Source: Rhizobium sp. 16-488-2b (GTDB taxonomy: Bacteria; Pseudomonadota; Alphaproteobacteria; Rhizobiales; Rhizobiaceae). Taken from it: a stretch of DNA of 39,494 bases. Location: positions 1 to 39,494 of the forward strand of contig NZ_JAGHMF010000006.1 in NCBI RefSeq assembly GCF_017741815.1, read 5' to 3'. Positions 16,010 to 24,446 of this stretch are shown here, piece by piece (the stretch's first letter is position 1; the number at the start of each line of letters is the position of its first letter). The notes under the pieces are model-generated. The model did not search any database. It was not told where the DNA came from and saw only the letters and a program-made list of their open reading frames with translations. A program made the position numbers and the translations under genes.

Positions 16010-16113
16010 CTCATCCGGCTTCACGAAGATTTATACCGGACACACAGCGCTTGTGTTGCGCGCAAACCATTTCGATGCGACGATCCCGGCCTAACGAATG
16101 GGGCATGGTCTGC

Positions 16114-16776
16114 ATGGGCGAGTTCAACGGCATCCGCTGGGCTTATGACAAATACGAGCTGATCGCCGATGGCATCGTCCACGGCGTGGGGCTGGCGCTC
16201 GCGCTGGTCGGTGCTACCGTGCTGATCTTCTACGCCACCGTCTGGTCCTCGCATGGCGAACTCGCCGCCGCCTGGATCTACAGCCTCGGCCTGGTGCTGA
16301 CGCTCGGCATCTCGTTCTCCTACAACGCCTGGCCGGTCTCGCGCACCAAGTGGTTCCTGCGCCGGCTCGACCATTCCTCGATCTTCATCCTGATCGCCGC
16401 CACCTACACGCCGTTCCTCGAGCGCGGCGCCGACAACCCTCTACTTCTCGGCATGCTCATCGGCATCTGGGCCGTGGCCTTCATGGGCGTGTTCCTGAAA
16501 TGCGTCTTTCCCGGCCGCTACGACCGTCTGGCGATCCTGCTCTATCTCGCCATGGGCTGGAGCGGCGTCATGGTCGCGGGGCCGGTCGCCGAGCGCATCC
16601 CCTATGCCTCGATGCTCCTGATCGTCATCGGCGGCATCATCTATTCACTCGGCGTGATCTTCCACGTCTGGGAAAAACTGCGCTTCCAGAACGCCATCTG
16701 GCACGGCTTCGTCGTCGCGGCTGCCGCGGTCCATTACACCGCGGTGCTCACCTGCTTCAGCATGAGCCCGGCGTGA
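16114..16776 (+). CDS. Hemolysin III family (PAQR) membrane protein
   Basis: A 220-residue seven-TM protein of the hemolysin III/YqfA group of the PAQR superfamily. Conserved polar sites are visible: 'YELIADGIVHGVG' (Glu15, Asp19, His23), 'SFSYNAWP' (Ser69), 'RRLDHSSIFILIAATYTPF' (Asp86, His87) and the C-terminal 'VIFHVWEKLRF...IWHGFVVAAAAVHY' His pair. These residues line an intramembrane metal site in PAQR proteins. The bacterial role is tied to membrane-lipid or fatty-acid homeostasis rather than proven haemolysis. Two close in-frame starts exist (16105 and 16114); I chose 16114 (MGEFNGI). It follows usp by about 160 bases with a hairpin between, so it is probably transcribed separately. 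Confidence 0.9.
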   Translation: MGEFNGIRWAYDKYELIADGIVHGVGLALALVGATVLIFYATVWSSHGELAAAWIYSLGLVLTLGISFSYNAWPVSRTKWFLRRLDHSSIFILIAATYTPFLERGADNPLLLGMLIGIWAVAFMGVFLKCVFPGRYDRLAILLYLAMGWSGVMVAGPVAERIPYASMLLIVIGGIIYSLGVIFHVWEKLRFQNAIWHGFVVAAAAVHYTAVLTCFSMSPA

Positions 16777-16789
16777 CACCCACCAATAT

Positions 16790-17356
16790 TCATCCAGTCT
16801 TCGTCAGCGTCACCACATAGCGGCAGGTCTCGTCGCTATCGTTGCGAAACTCGCAATCCACCGCCGGCCCGAGCAGCAGGCAGTCGCCTGTCTCAAGCGC
16901 ATGCACCATCTCGCCCTCGACGAAGGTTAGCGCCCCCTCGGTCACCCAGATGCATTGCCGCAGAAACACGAAGGATGCGGCCGGATAGGCGACGCGGGCG
17001 CCTGAGGGCAGTTCGACCTCGACGATATCGAACGGGCTGCCATCCGGCGAAACATGGCGCCGCGTATAACCGGTCTCCGGGTCGGTCCAAAGCGGCTGGT
17101 CTTCGCGCCGGCGCAGCCGCTGGCTGCCCGCCTCGGCGCGCGCGATCAGCGACGATACCGTCAGCCCGAAGGCGCCGCAGAGCTTGCCCAGCAGCGAGGC
17201 CGTCGGGCTGCTCTCGCCGCGCTCGACCTTGTGGATCATCGCCCGCGATACGCCCGAGTGATCCGAAAGGTCGCTCAGAGACCATCCCCGCAATTCCCGC
17301 TCGGCGCGGACGCGACCGCCTAGACAGCGATCGAAATTGTCTGATATAGTGGACAT
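16790..17356 (-). CDS. XRE-cupin transcriptional regulator
   Basis: A 188-residue regulator with an N-terminal lambda-repressor-type HTH (residues 14-72; 'WSLSDLSDHSGVSRAMIHKVERGESSPTA') and a C-terminal cupin (about 110-188; 'VFLRQCIWVTEGALTFVEGE'). This layout is typical of small-molecule-responsive repressors such as PuuR/SutR relatives. It is divergent from a GNAT acetyltransferase with only 26 bases between start codons. Direct copies of TATAGTGGA lie across both starts, suggesting it represses both genes. The effector is unknown. Confidence 0.92.
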   Translation of the reverse strand: MSTISDNFDRCLGGRVRAERELRGWSLSDLSDHSGVSRAMIHKVERGESSPTASLLGKLCGAFGLTVSSLIARAEAGSQRLRRREDQPLWTDPETGYTRRHVSPDGSPFDIVEVELPSGARVAYPAASFVFLRQCIWVTEGALTFVEGEMVHALETGDCLLLGPAVDCEFRNDSDETCRYVVTLTKTG

Positions 17357-17382
17357 AGTGAATTTATAGTGGATAGACTATC
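17345..17382. promoter_or_regulatory. Repeated TATAGTG motifs between divergent starts
   Basis: TATAGTGGA occurs at 17345-17353 and 17365-17373 (20-bp period), a third ATAGTG lies at 17355-17360, and a perfect palindrome GATAG-A-CTATC at 17372-17382 abuts the acetyltransferase ATG. CACTATA/TATAGTG is the kind of half-site bound by XRE-cupin regulators, so this is a candidate operator. It overlaps the first codons of the regulator gene. Confidence 0.65.
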
Positions 17383-17889
17383 ATGACGCAACCCACCCTC
17401 ATCCGCGACGCCACCGAGGCCGATCTGGCCGCGATCCGCGATATCTACAATCACGCGGTGGAGCACACGACGGCGATCTGGAACGAGACGGTCGTCGATC
17501 TCGACAACCGCCGCGAATGGTTCGCCATGCGCCGCGCCCGCGGCTTTCCGGTTCTGGTCGCCGAGAAGGATGGCAAGATTGCCGGCTACGCCTCCTATGG
17601 CGATTGGCGCGCCTTCGAAGGCTTCCGCCACACGGTCGAGCATTCCGTCTATGTCGAAAAGGACCACCAGGGGGCGGGTATCGGCAAGCAACTGATGACG
17701 GCGCTGATCAAGCGCGCCGGCGAAAACGGCATCCACGTCATGATCGCCGGCATCGAGGCCGGCAACAAGGCCTCCATCGCGCTGCACGAAAAACTCGGCT
17801 TCCGCAACGGCGGCACCTTCCACGAAGTCGGCATCAAGTTCGGCCGCTGGCTGGACCTGACGTTCATGGAGCTGCGGGTGCCCGGCTGA
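17383..17889 (+). CDS. GNAT N-acetyltransferase (phosphinothricin/MnaT type)
   Basis: A 168-residue acetyltransferase. The acetyl-CoA motif is 'VEKDHQGAGIGKQLMTALI' (Q-x-x-G-I-G at residues 96-101), preceded by 'GKIAGYASYGDWRAFEGFRHTVEHSVYV' and followed by 'AGIEAGNKASIALHEKLGF'. These segments mark the phosphinothricin / methionine-sulfoximine / L-amino-acid acetyltransferase branch (Pat, Bar, MnaT). It would acetylate the amino group of an amino acid or analogue. There is no clear Shine-Dalgarno and only 26 bases separate it from the divergent regulator start, so the mRNA may be leaderless or very short-leadered. Control by the adjacent XRE-cupin protein is likely. Confidence 0.92.
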   Translation: MTQPTLIRDATEADLAAIRDIYNHAVEHTTAIWNETVVDLDNRREWFAMRRARGFPVLVAEKDGKIAGYASYGDWRAFEGFRHTVEHSVYVEKDHQGAGIGKQLMTALIKRAGENGIHVMIAGIEAGNKASIALHEKLGFRNGGTFHEVGIKFGRWLDLTFMELRVPG

Positions 17890-17946
17890 TGGTGGCGTGC
17901 GAGGGGCGACGAAAAGCCATTTAAAGGGTGAGAGGGAATTCGGCAC

Positions 17947-18480
17947 CCCATTGAAACACAAGCGTTTCCTCCCTCGCGACGTCATCCTCGGGCTCGTCCC
18001 GAGGATCTAACCACGGTGCAACGGGTTGGACGTGAATGGACCACCCAGTGCGCGTGCCGACATCGCATGGGCACCCGTCGAAAGCACCATCACCGTTGCA
18101 TTCCGGGAGGCGTGCTTAGATGCTCGGCACAAGGCCGAGCATGACGGCTGAGTATGTGGCCGGCGTCAGTAAATGATCGAAACGGCGGAGCCTCGACCCG
18201 GCAACCCATTGAAACGCCATCACTTCCTCCCTCGTGACGTCATCCTCGGGCTCGTCCCGAGGATCTAAGCACGCCGCAACGGGCTGGACGTGAGTGGATC
18301 ACCCGGTAGGCGCGCCGGCATCGCATAAGCGCCCGCCGAAAGCACCATCACCGTTGCATTCCGGGAGACGTGCTTAGATGCTCGGGACAAGCCCGAGCAT
18401 GACGGCGGAGTGTGTTGCCGACGTTGGCAACCTATTGAAGCAAAAGCGCTTCCTCCCTCTCAACGTCGTCTTCGGGGTGA
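17947..18480. repeat. Array of two palindrome-ended elements plus a partial third
   Basis: Two about 169-bp elements, 17979-18147 and 18236-18404, 257 bp apart. Each begins with CGTCATCCTCGGGCTCGTCC and ends with a near reverse complement (CGTGCTTAGATGCTCGG... to ...GAGCATGACGG), and each end forms its own hairpin. Both are preceded by 'CATTGAAAC...CTTCCTCCCTC', which recurs a third time at 18430-18456 without a full element. They fill most of the 693-base gap between the acetyltransferase and msrB. I see no gene here. Confidence 0.8.
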
Positions 18481-18532
18481 ACCGGAGCCCCGACGGCGGA
18501 GAGGGACGGCAGCCGTTCCACACCACAAACGC

Positions 18533-18563
18533 AAAACGCCCGCCGCAGTCTCCCGGGCGGGCG
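18533..18563 (-). terminator. Intrinsic terminator of msrB
   Basis: On the minus strand, CGCCCGCC / GGCGGGCG (18537-18544 with 18556-18563) forms an 8-bp stem followed by TTTTGCG. It lies about 20 bases past the msrB stop. Confidence 0.7.
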
Positions 18564-18582
18564 TAATTAATCCGAATCGCCA

Positions 18583-18993
18583 TCACTTGTCCGGCGTAAA
18601 CACCATCGAGTGGCCGTTGATGCAGTAGCGCAGGCCTGTCGGCGGTGGGCCGTCGGGGAAGACGTGGCCGAGATGGGCCTCGCAATTGCCGCAGCGGATT
18701 TCGGTGCGCACCATGCCGTGGCTGGTATCGCGATATTCGGTCACCGCGTCTGGCGAAACCGCCTCGAAATAGCTCGGCCAGCCGCAGCCGGCGTCGAATT
18801 TGGTGTCGGAGCGAAACAGCGGCGCGTCGCAGCAAACGCAGCTGTAGAGCCCCGTTTCGAATGAATCCCAGTAGGGGCCGGTAAAGGCCCGTTCGGTGCC
18901 GTGCTGGCGGGTGATGCGGTACTGCTCGGGGGTGAGCTGTTCCTTCCACTCGGCATCGGTCTTGTGAACCTTGGCGATCGTCGTATCGGCCAT
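18583..18993 (-). CDS. msrB: Peptide-methionine (R)-S-oxide reductase MsrB
   Basis: A 136-residue enzyme that reduces methionine-R-sulfoxide in oxidised proteins. The catalytic Cys124 lies in 'RYCINGHSM'. The two zinc-binding CxxC pairs are Cys52/Cys55 ('SCVCC') and Cys101/Cys104 ('RCGNC'). 'GWPSYFEAV' and '[18 protein letters not shown]' are diagnostic. The motif normally reads CINS; here Gly replaces Ser, a mild variation. It is cytosolic, with no signal peptide. A strong AAAGGAG precedes ATG 18993 and a terminator follows. It is not fused to or adjacent to msrA. Confidence 0.95.
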   Translation of the reverse strand: MADTTIAKVHKTDAEWKEQLTPEQYRITRQHGTERAFTGPYWDSFETGLYSCVCCDAPLFRSDTKFDAGCGWPSYFEAVSPDAVTEYRDTSHGMVRTEIRCGNCEAHLGHVFPDGPPPTGLRYCINGHSMVFTPDK

Positions 18994-19124
18994 GGAGTGC
19001 TCCTTTCACGCAGCTGTGGCTTGCGGCGAGTGTTTTTTGATTTCTTCGAGAATGTGGTGCTGTTGTCTTAAACGATCAAGGGACCGCGCGCGCCCGAAGG
19101 TCGAGTTCGCGGCCGCCGTGTCGA

Positions 19125-19571
19125 TCAAACCACAGCCCCCTGCGCCTCGATATACCCTCTCAGCTTGGCCACCAGAGCGGCCTCGCCGTCGCCCGATTTC
19201 GCCGCCTCTGCCCACGAATAGCCCATGCAGGCCGGGCGGTGGCGCTTGTCCTCGGGCTCGCTCAGATAGCGCGGCATGATATGCGCGTGCAGGGCAGGCT
19301 CGGCATTGCCCCAGATCTCGTAGTTCACCCGGGCGCAACCGGTCGCCGAGAGCAGCGCGTCGCCCGCCAGCGCCATGTCGCCGAGAAAGGCGGCGCGCGC
19401 CTCGGGAGAGAGGTCGTTGAGGCTCGGCACGACGGGATCCGCCAGCAGCAGGCAGTAGCCCGGCAGCGGCTGCACATCGCCGATGACAAGCCAGCCTGAA
19501 CGCATGCGGCAGATCACATAAGGGTTCGTGCCCGCCCGCGCCATCGCCACGCGCTCTTCGATAAGGTTCAT
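19125..19571 (-). CDS. HIT-like domain protein
   Basis: A 148-residue protein of the histidine-triad superfamily. It keeps 'GWLVIGDVQPLPGYCLLLAD' (the HIT beta strand with G-x-x-x-L), 'NYEIWGNAEPALHAHIMPRY' and a C-terminal helix. The triad H-x-H-x-H is incomplete: only His95 and His97 of 'ALHAHIMPRY' remain and the first position is Ala. HIT proteins hydrolyse or transfer nucleotides, and the nucleophilic second and third His are retained, so activity is possible. It is located 130 bases from msrB on the same strand with no clear operon link. Confidence 0.78.
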   Translation of the reverse strand: MNLIEERVAMARAGTNPYVICRMRSGWLVIGDVQPLPGYCLLLADPVVPSLNDLSPEARAAFLGDMALAGDALLSATGCARVNYEIWGNAEPALHAHIMPRYLSEPEDKRHRPACMGYSWAEAAKSGDGEAALVAKLRGYIEAQGAVV

Positions 19572-19656
19572 TGCGATTCCCTAAAGGATTGATTCCGTTT
19601 GAATCTTCCTATGCTCCAAAGAGGCCGGGCCGCGCAATGGGCTGGATGAGGCAAAC

Positions 19657-20469
19657 CTACCCCGAGGCCAAAATCACATGCGCCTGGATCTTGGCGGCGA
19701 TCTCGCCGTTGCCGTGCTTGCTCGCGAGCGCCGCCTCCGCCGCCTTGGTCGCGGCCTCGAGCTTCGCAGGGTTTCGCGCCTCGATCTCGCCTCGCAAAGG
19801 CGTTCCCTGGCAATAGGCGACGGCCACCTCGCGGGCCGATGGCGCGCGGCTGATATCTGGGCGGGTGTCGATCTCGATCTCCTTGAATCCGGCGCGCGCG
19901 AGATCGTCGCGGATCTGGTTGCGGTCGTGATAGCCGTGCGGCGTGCGCTCGGCGAAGCGTGGCGGATCCTCAGGAAACACGGTGGCGAGCGCCTTGGTCA
20001 CGTCGTCGGCGAACACGTTCGTCTCGATCCGGTCCCAGACGCTGAACAGAAGCCGGCCGTTTGGCTTGAGCACCCGCCGTGCCTCGCGATAGGCCGCCGG
20101 TCGGTCCGGAAAGAACATCGCCCCGAACTGGCAGCAGACGAGGTCGAAACTCGCATCCTGGAAGGGCAGCGCCATGGCATCGGCCTGTCGCCAGACGACA
20201 CGATCCTCGGCCGGCTGGTGCAAGCGGGCATAGTCGAGCATGGCCTGGTTGAGGTCGGTCGCGATATAGGTCGCGCCTGGCGGGAGCAGTGGCGCAAGCG
20301 CCCGTGTGACGGCGCCGGTGCCGGCCGCGATCTCGAGCACCGCCTTCGGCTTGAGGGCGGCTGCCCGCCGCGCCAGGTCGGCGGCATAGGATGCGAAAAT
20401 CAGCGGCACCATGTGGCGGTCGTAATTTTCCGGAACGGAGCCGGCGAAGATCTTGTCCGCTTCCAGCAT
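19657..20469 (-). CDS. Class I SAM-dependent methyltransferase
   Basis: A 270-residue Rossmann-fold methyltransferase. SAM motif I is 'VLEIAAGTGAVT' (residues 44-55), the acidic motif II is 'YIATDLNQAMLDYA', and post motifs are 'ADAMALPFQDASFDLVCCQF' and 'EARRVLKPNGRLLFSVWD'. The pattern matches the UbiE/Methyltransf_11 group; the substrate may be a small molecule or lipid and is not identifiable. It stands alone, transcribed toward the HIT-like gene. Confidence 0.9.
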   Translation of the reverse strand: MLEADKIFAGSVPENYDRHMVPLIFASYAADLARRAAALKPKAVLEIAAGTGAVTRALAPLLPPGATYIATDLNQAMLDYARLHQPAEDRVVWRQADAMALPFQDASFDLVCCQFGAMFFPDRPAAYREARRVLKPNGRLLFSVWDRIETNVFADDVTKALATVFPEDPPRFAERTPHGYHDRNQIRDDLARAGFKEIEIDTRPDISRAPSAREVAVAYCQGTPLRGEIEARNPAKLEAATKAAEAALASKHGNGEIAAKIQAHVILASG

Positions 20470-20693
20470 CGCCTCATCCTCCCTTGATGATTGGCATTTG
20501 CTATTGCGAGGAGACTACCACGAAACGCCGTCTGCCGCTCGTCTCAAGCGCGGTTATCGAGCCCTTCATCGCATCGCCCGTTCGGATGAACGCCGGTTCA
20601 TCATAAGAGCCAGCTAATGTCGCCCCTGATCCTGGCTATACTTGGTGAAAAGCAAGCATCGGGGCCAATGGCGAGCATCGGGGGGATGCTGAA

Positions 20694-20909
20694 ATGAGTG
20701 ATACCATTGTTGTCAGCGCTTATTGTGCGATCTCGAGTGTCTTCATGCTGATGACGGCGCTCGAAGGCTGGGCCGTCAGGGGCGGATGGACGCTGGCACG
20801 CGGCTTCGGCCTCGCCGCCTGTTCGCTCTGGCCGCTGTTGTTGACCGCCTTCCTTCTACATGCACTGCTGGCGCCAAGACGCATGCCGCGTCTCGCCCGC
20901 GCCGCCTGA
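20694..20909 (+). CDS. Small membrane protein, hypothetical
   Basis: A 71-residue frame with two predicted membrane segments ('VVSAYCAISSVFMLMTALEG' and 'LAACSLWPLLLTAFLLHALL') separated by a short basic loop and followed by a basic tail (RRMPRLARAA). GGGGGG lies 9 bases before the ATG. It sits 153 bases upstream of mrpA on the same strand. Codon use is compatible with coding but the frame is short, so I keep it as probable only. No family recognised. Confidence 0.5.
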   Translation: MSDTIVVSAYCAISSVFMLMTALEGWAVRGGWTLARGFGLAACSLWPLLLTAFLLHALLAPRRMPRLARAA

Positions 20910-21062
20910 AGCAGCCCTCTTTGCGCCGCCATCCGTCCCCGCGCGCGAGACGTCCAACCCTCATTTGGCCGATCTAGCTTGAGATGGCGGCGCTCTTCTT
21001 CTAAACCTTGAGCGCATCTGATTTGTTTGGGATTCGCTGATCTCAGGGGTAGGGGAGGCTGA

Positions 21063-23441
21063 ATGGCCGATGGCACGGCATTAACGTTTGCGGCACTGTG
21101 CCTGCCATTTCTTGGCGCCGTCCTTGCACCGTTTCTCGTCCGCGCATTCGGCCACAATGCCGCCTGGCTGCTGGCGCTCGCGCCGCTTCTCGCTTTCCTT
21201 CGCTTCGCAAGCCTTCTGCCCGAGATCGCCGCCGGCACCGTCATTCGCGGCGGTTATGCCTGGGCGCCGAGCCTCAATCTCGATTTCGCGTGGATGCTCG
21301 ACGGCCTGTCGGTCACCTTCGCGCTGCTCATCACGGGCATCGGCACGCTGGTCGTGCTTTATGCCGGCGGCTATCTGAAGGGCCATCCCGATCTCGGCCG
21401 TTTCTTCTCCTTCATCTTCCTGTTCATGGGCGCGATGCTCGGGCTTGTCGTCTCCGACAGTTTCCTGATGCTCTTCGTCTTCTGGGAGCTGACGTCGATC
21501 ACCTCCTTCCTGCTGATCGGCTTCGATCACCGCCGCGAGGCCTCGCGCCGCGCGGCATTGCAGGCGCTGGTCATCACCGGCGGCGGCGGATTGCTGTTGC
21601 TCGCCGGCCTGTTGATGATCTGGAGCACGACAGGCGCGTCCGAGCTTTCGGTGCTGTTGCAATCGGGCGATCTCTTGCGCGCCAACCCCTATTACATGCC
21701 GATCCTGCTGCTCATCCTCGGCGGCGCCTTCACCAAGTCGGCGCAGTATCCGTTCCACGCCTGGCTGCCCAACGCCATGGAAGCGCCGACGCCGGTTTCG
21801 GCCTATCTGCATTCCGCGACCATGGTCAAAGCCGGCGTCTATCTCCTGATGCGCCTCAATCCCGCCATGGGCGGGACAACACCCTGGGAAACCATCCTGC
21901 CGCTCTTCGGCGGCGTCACGCTTGTGGTCGGGGCGCTGCTTGCCGTTCGCAAGACAGATCTGAAGCTGAAGCTCGCTTACACCACGGTGTCCTCGCTCGG
22001 CCTTCTGGTGCTGCTCACCGGCTTCGGCTCCGATTACGCCATCGAGGCGGCGGTGCTTTATCTGGTCGCCCACGCGCTGTTCAAGGGCGCGCTGTTCATG
22101 GTCTCGGGGATCATCGACCATGAGACCGGCACGCGCGATGTCACCCGCCTCAGAGGGTTGAGGACGGCAATGCCGCTCACCTTCGCGATCGCGCTCGCCG
22201 CTGCCCTGTCGATGGGCGGCCTGCCGCCATTCGCGGGCTTCCTCGCCAAGGAGGAGATCTACGCGGCGCTTGCCCATGGCGATCCACGCTCGATCCTCTT
22301 CGCGATCCTGGTGATTGCCGCCAATGTGCTGATGTTCGCCATCGCCTTCGCCGTCGCCTTGAAACCCTTCCTCGGCGCCCCGGTCGAAACGCCTAAACAT
22401 CCGCACGAAGCCCCACCGCTTCTCTGGCTCGGCCCGGCCGTGCTGGCCTTGCTCGGCCTTCTCGCCGCCCTGTTTTCGGCAACGACCCATCGCTTCATCT
22501 CCTCGCCCATGGCTTCATCCGTCAGGGGAGCGGCGACCACGATCGAGAGCTCACTCGCCCCGCATATCGGGCTGCCGCTGCTTCTGTCGCTCGTCACCAT
22601 CGCGCTCGGCATCGCCGTCTACTGGCAGCTCGATCGCGCCCGCGCGCTGATGGCGGCGCTGTTGCAGAAATTGGGGCCGGGGCCGGACCAGGGCTTCGAC
22701 AATGCCATATCGGGCCTTGTCGCATTCTCCGTGCGCATCACCCGCATCCTGCAGCCCGGCCGGCTGGAGATCTACGTCACTTGCACCTTCCTCGCGGTCG
22801 CCGCCATCCTCATTCTGCCGCTCTGGCTGTTCGGGGAGGGGCCGTCGCTGCCGGCATGGCCGGCAGGCGTGCAGATCCACGAATGGGGCGTCTTCCTGCT
22901 CGCAGTCATCGGCCTCGTCGCCGTCATCATCGCCCGCGACCGGCTGACGGCGATCGTCTCGCTCGGCATCCAGGGCTTTGCGGTGGCGCTGATCTTCCTG
23001 CTCTTCGGCGCGCCCGATCTCGCCTTCACCCAGCTCATGGTCGAGACCCTGTCGGTCGTCATCCTCGCGCTGGTCATGACGCGACTGCGCCTATCGCACA
23101 CCGATCCGCGTCCTCTTCGCCAGATGCTCTTCGACGGCGCGGTGGCGGTTGCTTGCGGCACCGGCCTGACGTTGCTGCTGATGAAGGCGACCGAGGCGCC
23201 GTTCAGCGCCACGCTCAGCGATTTCTTCAACACCTATTCGAAAACCATCGCCCACGGCGCCAATGTCGTGAACGTCATCATCGTCGATTTCCGCGGCACC
23301 GACACGCTCGGCGAGATCGCCGTCGTCGCCATGACCGGCCTTGCCATCCTGGCGCTGATCCGTGTCCGGGCAGGGGCCGAGCGCAAGCTTGCCGCAAACG
23401 ACCCCGATGCGCCCGATGACCTCGGAGTGGAGCGCCCATGA
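21063..23441 (+). CDS. mrpA: Na+(K+)/H+ antiporter subunit MrpA (PhaA)
   Basis: A 792-residue large subunit of the cation:proton antiporter 3 complex, homologous to NuoL of complex I, with the extra C-terminal MrpB-like region typical of MrpA. Key ion-path residues are visible: Glu142 in '[11 protein letters not shown]' (TM5), Lys225 in '[20 protein letters not shown]' (TM7) and Lys256 in '[11 protein letters not shown]'. The complex exchanges cytoplasmic Na+/K+ for external H+ and supports pH and salt tolerance. GGGGAGG precedes ATG 21063. It overlaps mrpB by 4 bases (ATGA). Length fits the seven-gene (unfused A/B) type rather than fused PhaAB. Confidence 0.95.
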   Translation: MADGTALTFAALCLPFLGAVLAPFLVRAFGHNAAWLLALAPLLAFLRFASLLPEIAAGTVIRGGYAWAPSLNLDFAWMLDGLSVTFALLITGIGTLVVLYAGGYLKGHPDLGRFFSFIFLFMGAMLGLVVSDSFLMLFVFWELTSITSFLLIGFDHRREASRRAALQALVITGGGGLLLLAGLLMIWSTTGASELSVLLQSGDLLRANPYYMPILLLILGGAFTKSAQYPFHAWLPNAMEAPTPVSAYLHSATMVKAGVYLLMRLNPAMGGTTPWETILPLFGGVTLVVGALLAVRKTDLKLKLAYTTVSSLGLLVLLTGFGSDYAIEAAVLYLVAHALFKGALFMVSGIIDHETGTRDVTRLRGLRTAMPLTFAIALAAALSMGGLPPFAGFLAKEEIYAALAHGDPRSILFAILVIAANVLMFAIAFAVALKPFLGAPVETPKHPHEAPPLLWLGPAVLALLGLLAALFSATTHRFISSPMASSVRGAATTIESSLAPHIGLPLLLSLVTIALGIAVYWQLDRARALMAALLQKLGPGPDQGFDNAISGLVAFSVRITRILQPGRLEIYVTCTFLAVAAILILPLWLFGEGPSLPAWPAGVQIHEWGVFLLAVIGLVAVIIARDRLTAIVSLGIQGFAVALIFLLFGAPDLAFTQLMVETLSVVILALVMTRLRLSHTDPRPLRQMLFDGAVAVACGTGLTLLLMKATEAPFSATLSDFFNTYSKTIAHGANVVNVIIVDFRGTDTLGEIAVVAMTGLAILALIRVRAGAERKLAANDPDAPDDLGVERP

Positions 23442-23857
23442 ACACGCTTATATCACGTACCATCGCTCCCGTGTTGACCGCACTGATGCTGCTCTTTTCC
23501 GTCTTTGTGCTGCTGCGCGGCCATAATGAGCCCGGCGGCGGCTTCATCGGCGGGCTGATCGCGGCCTCCGCGCTGGCGATCTTCGGCATCATCAGGGGCA
23601 CCGGCGCCGTGCGCCGCGCCATCGTCTTCCACCCGCTGTCGATCGCGGGCGCCGGCCTTCTGATGTCCTCCGTAGCCGGGCTCATCTCGATCCTCTTCGC
23701 CGTGCCCTTCATGACCGGCCTCTGGATCTATCCTGAGATTGCCGGCGTCGAGGTGCCGCTGTCATCCGTCATGCTGTTCGATATCGGCGTCTATCTCGTC
23801 GTGGTCGGCGCGGTCACCTCGATTGCGCTGTCGCTGGAAGAGCGGGAGGTCGAATGA
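23438..23857 (+). CDS. mrpB: Antiporter subunit MrpB
   Basis: A 139-residue, four-TM subunit. '[20 protein letters not shown]' is the MnhB signature and the C-terminal '[21 protein letters not shown]' is equally conserved. It overlaps mrpA and mrpC by 4 bases each (ATGA), indicating translational coupling for stoichiometric assembly of the Mrp complex. Confidence 0.94.
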   Translation: MNTLISRTIAPVLTALMLLFSVFVLLRGHNEPGGGFIGGLIAASALAIFGIIRGTGAVRRAIVFHPLSIAGAGLLMSSVAGLISILFAVPFMTGLWIYPEIAGVEVPLSSVMLFDIGVYLVVVGAVTSIALSLEEREVE

Positions 23858-24234
23858 TGGAGCCGCTCTTCGCCATCCTCGTCGGCCTGTTCTTCACCGC
23901 CGCCGTCTATCTGATGCTGTCGAAATTCTCGATCCGCATCATGCTTGGCATCGCCATCCTCGGCAACGCCGTCAACCTCCTGCTCTTCACATCAGGCCGC
24001 CTCACCCGCGAAGTGCCGCCGATCATCCCCGACGGCCTCGACGCGCTGCCATTGGGGGCAGCCAACCCGCTGCCGCAGGCACTGATCCTGACGGCGATCG
24101 TCATCTCATTTTCGCTGCTCGCTTTCCTGCTGGTACTGACCTATCGCGCCTATCAGGACATCGGCACGGATAACACCGACGAGATGCGGGTGGCTGAGCC
24201 AGATGAACCGACTTTGCCGCCGGTGGGGTATTGA
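23854..24234 (+). CDS. mrpC: Antiporter subunit MrpC
   Basis: A 126-residue, NuoK-like three-TM subunit. '[23 protein letters not shown]' and '[29 protein letters not shown]' (PLPQALVLTAIVI in relatives) are characteristic. It starts within the mrpB stop (ATGA). It is the last gene before the RIME element, which separates it from mrpD by 212 bases. Confidence 0.94.
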   Translation: MMEPLFAILVGLFFTAAVYLMLSKFSIRIMLGIAILGNAVNLLLFTSGRLTREVPPIIPDGLDALPLGAANPLPQALILTAIVISFSLLAFLLVLTYRAYQDIGTDNTDEMRVAEPDEPTLPPVGY

Positions 24235-24258
24235 TGATGGCTGGTGTTGTGCCGTGGG

Positions 24259-24412
24259 TTACCCCCCTCTGCCCTGCCGGGCATCTCCCCCACAAGGGGG
24301 GAGATCGACTCGTTGCGACGGCATCCCCAAACAATGAATATGGAGCGAGCGGCCGAGCCCAGCCAATCTCCCCCCTTGTGGGGGAGATGCCCGGCAGGGC
24401 AGAGGGGGGTGT
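24259..24412. repeat. RIME-like element, copy 3, inside the mrp operon
   Basis: About 154 bp with arms matching copy 2 (left 'cccccctctgccctgccggg', right 'aatctccccccttgtggggg' then 'agatgcccggcagggcagag'). It occupies most of the mrpC-mrpD gap and can fold into a long stem on the operon transcript. Confidence 0.87.
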
Positions 24413-24446
24413 ATCCGCACCACGCCTATGCGAGGCCACCCCCTGA

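Noticed and set aside
17947..18480. CRISPR-like array
   Set aside because: Repeats are long palindromic elements with similar intervening sequence; there are no short direct repeats with unique spacers and no cas genes.
21081..22490. 469-codon minus-strand frame opposite mrpA
   Set aside because: Gln/Glu/Arg-rich shadow of a membrane-protein gene, with no domain and no plausible promoter.
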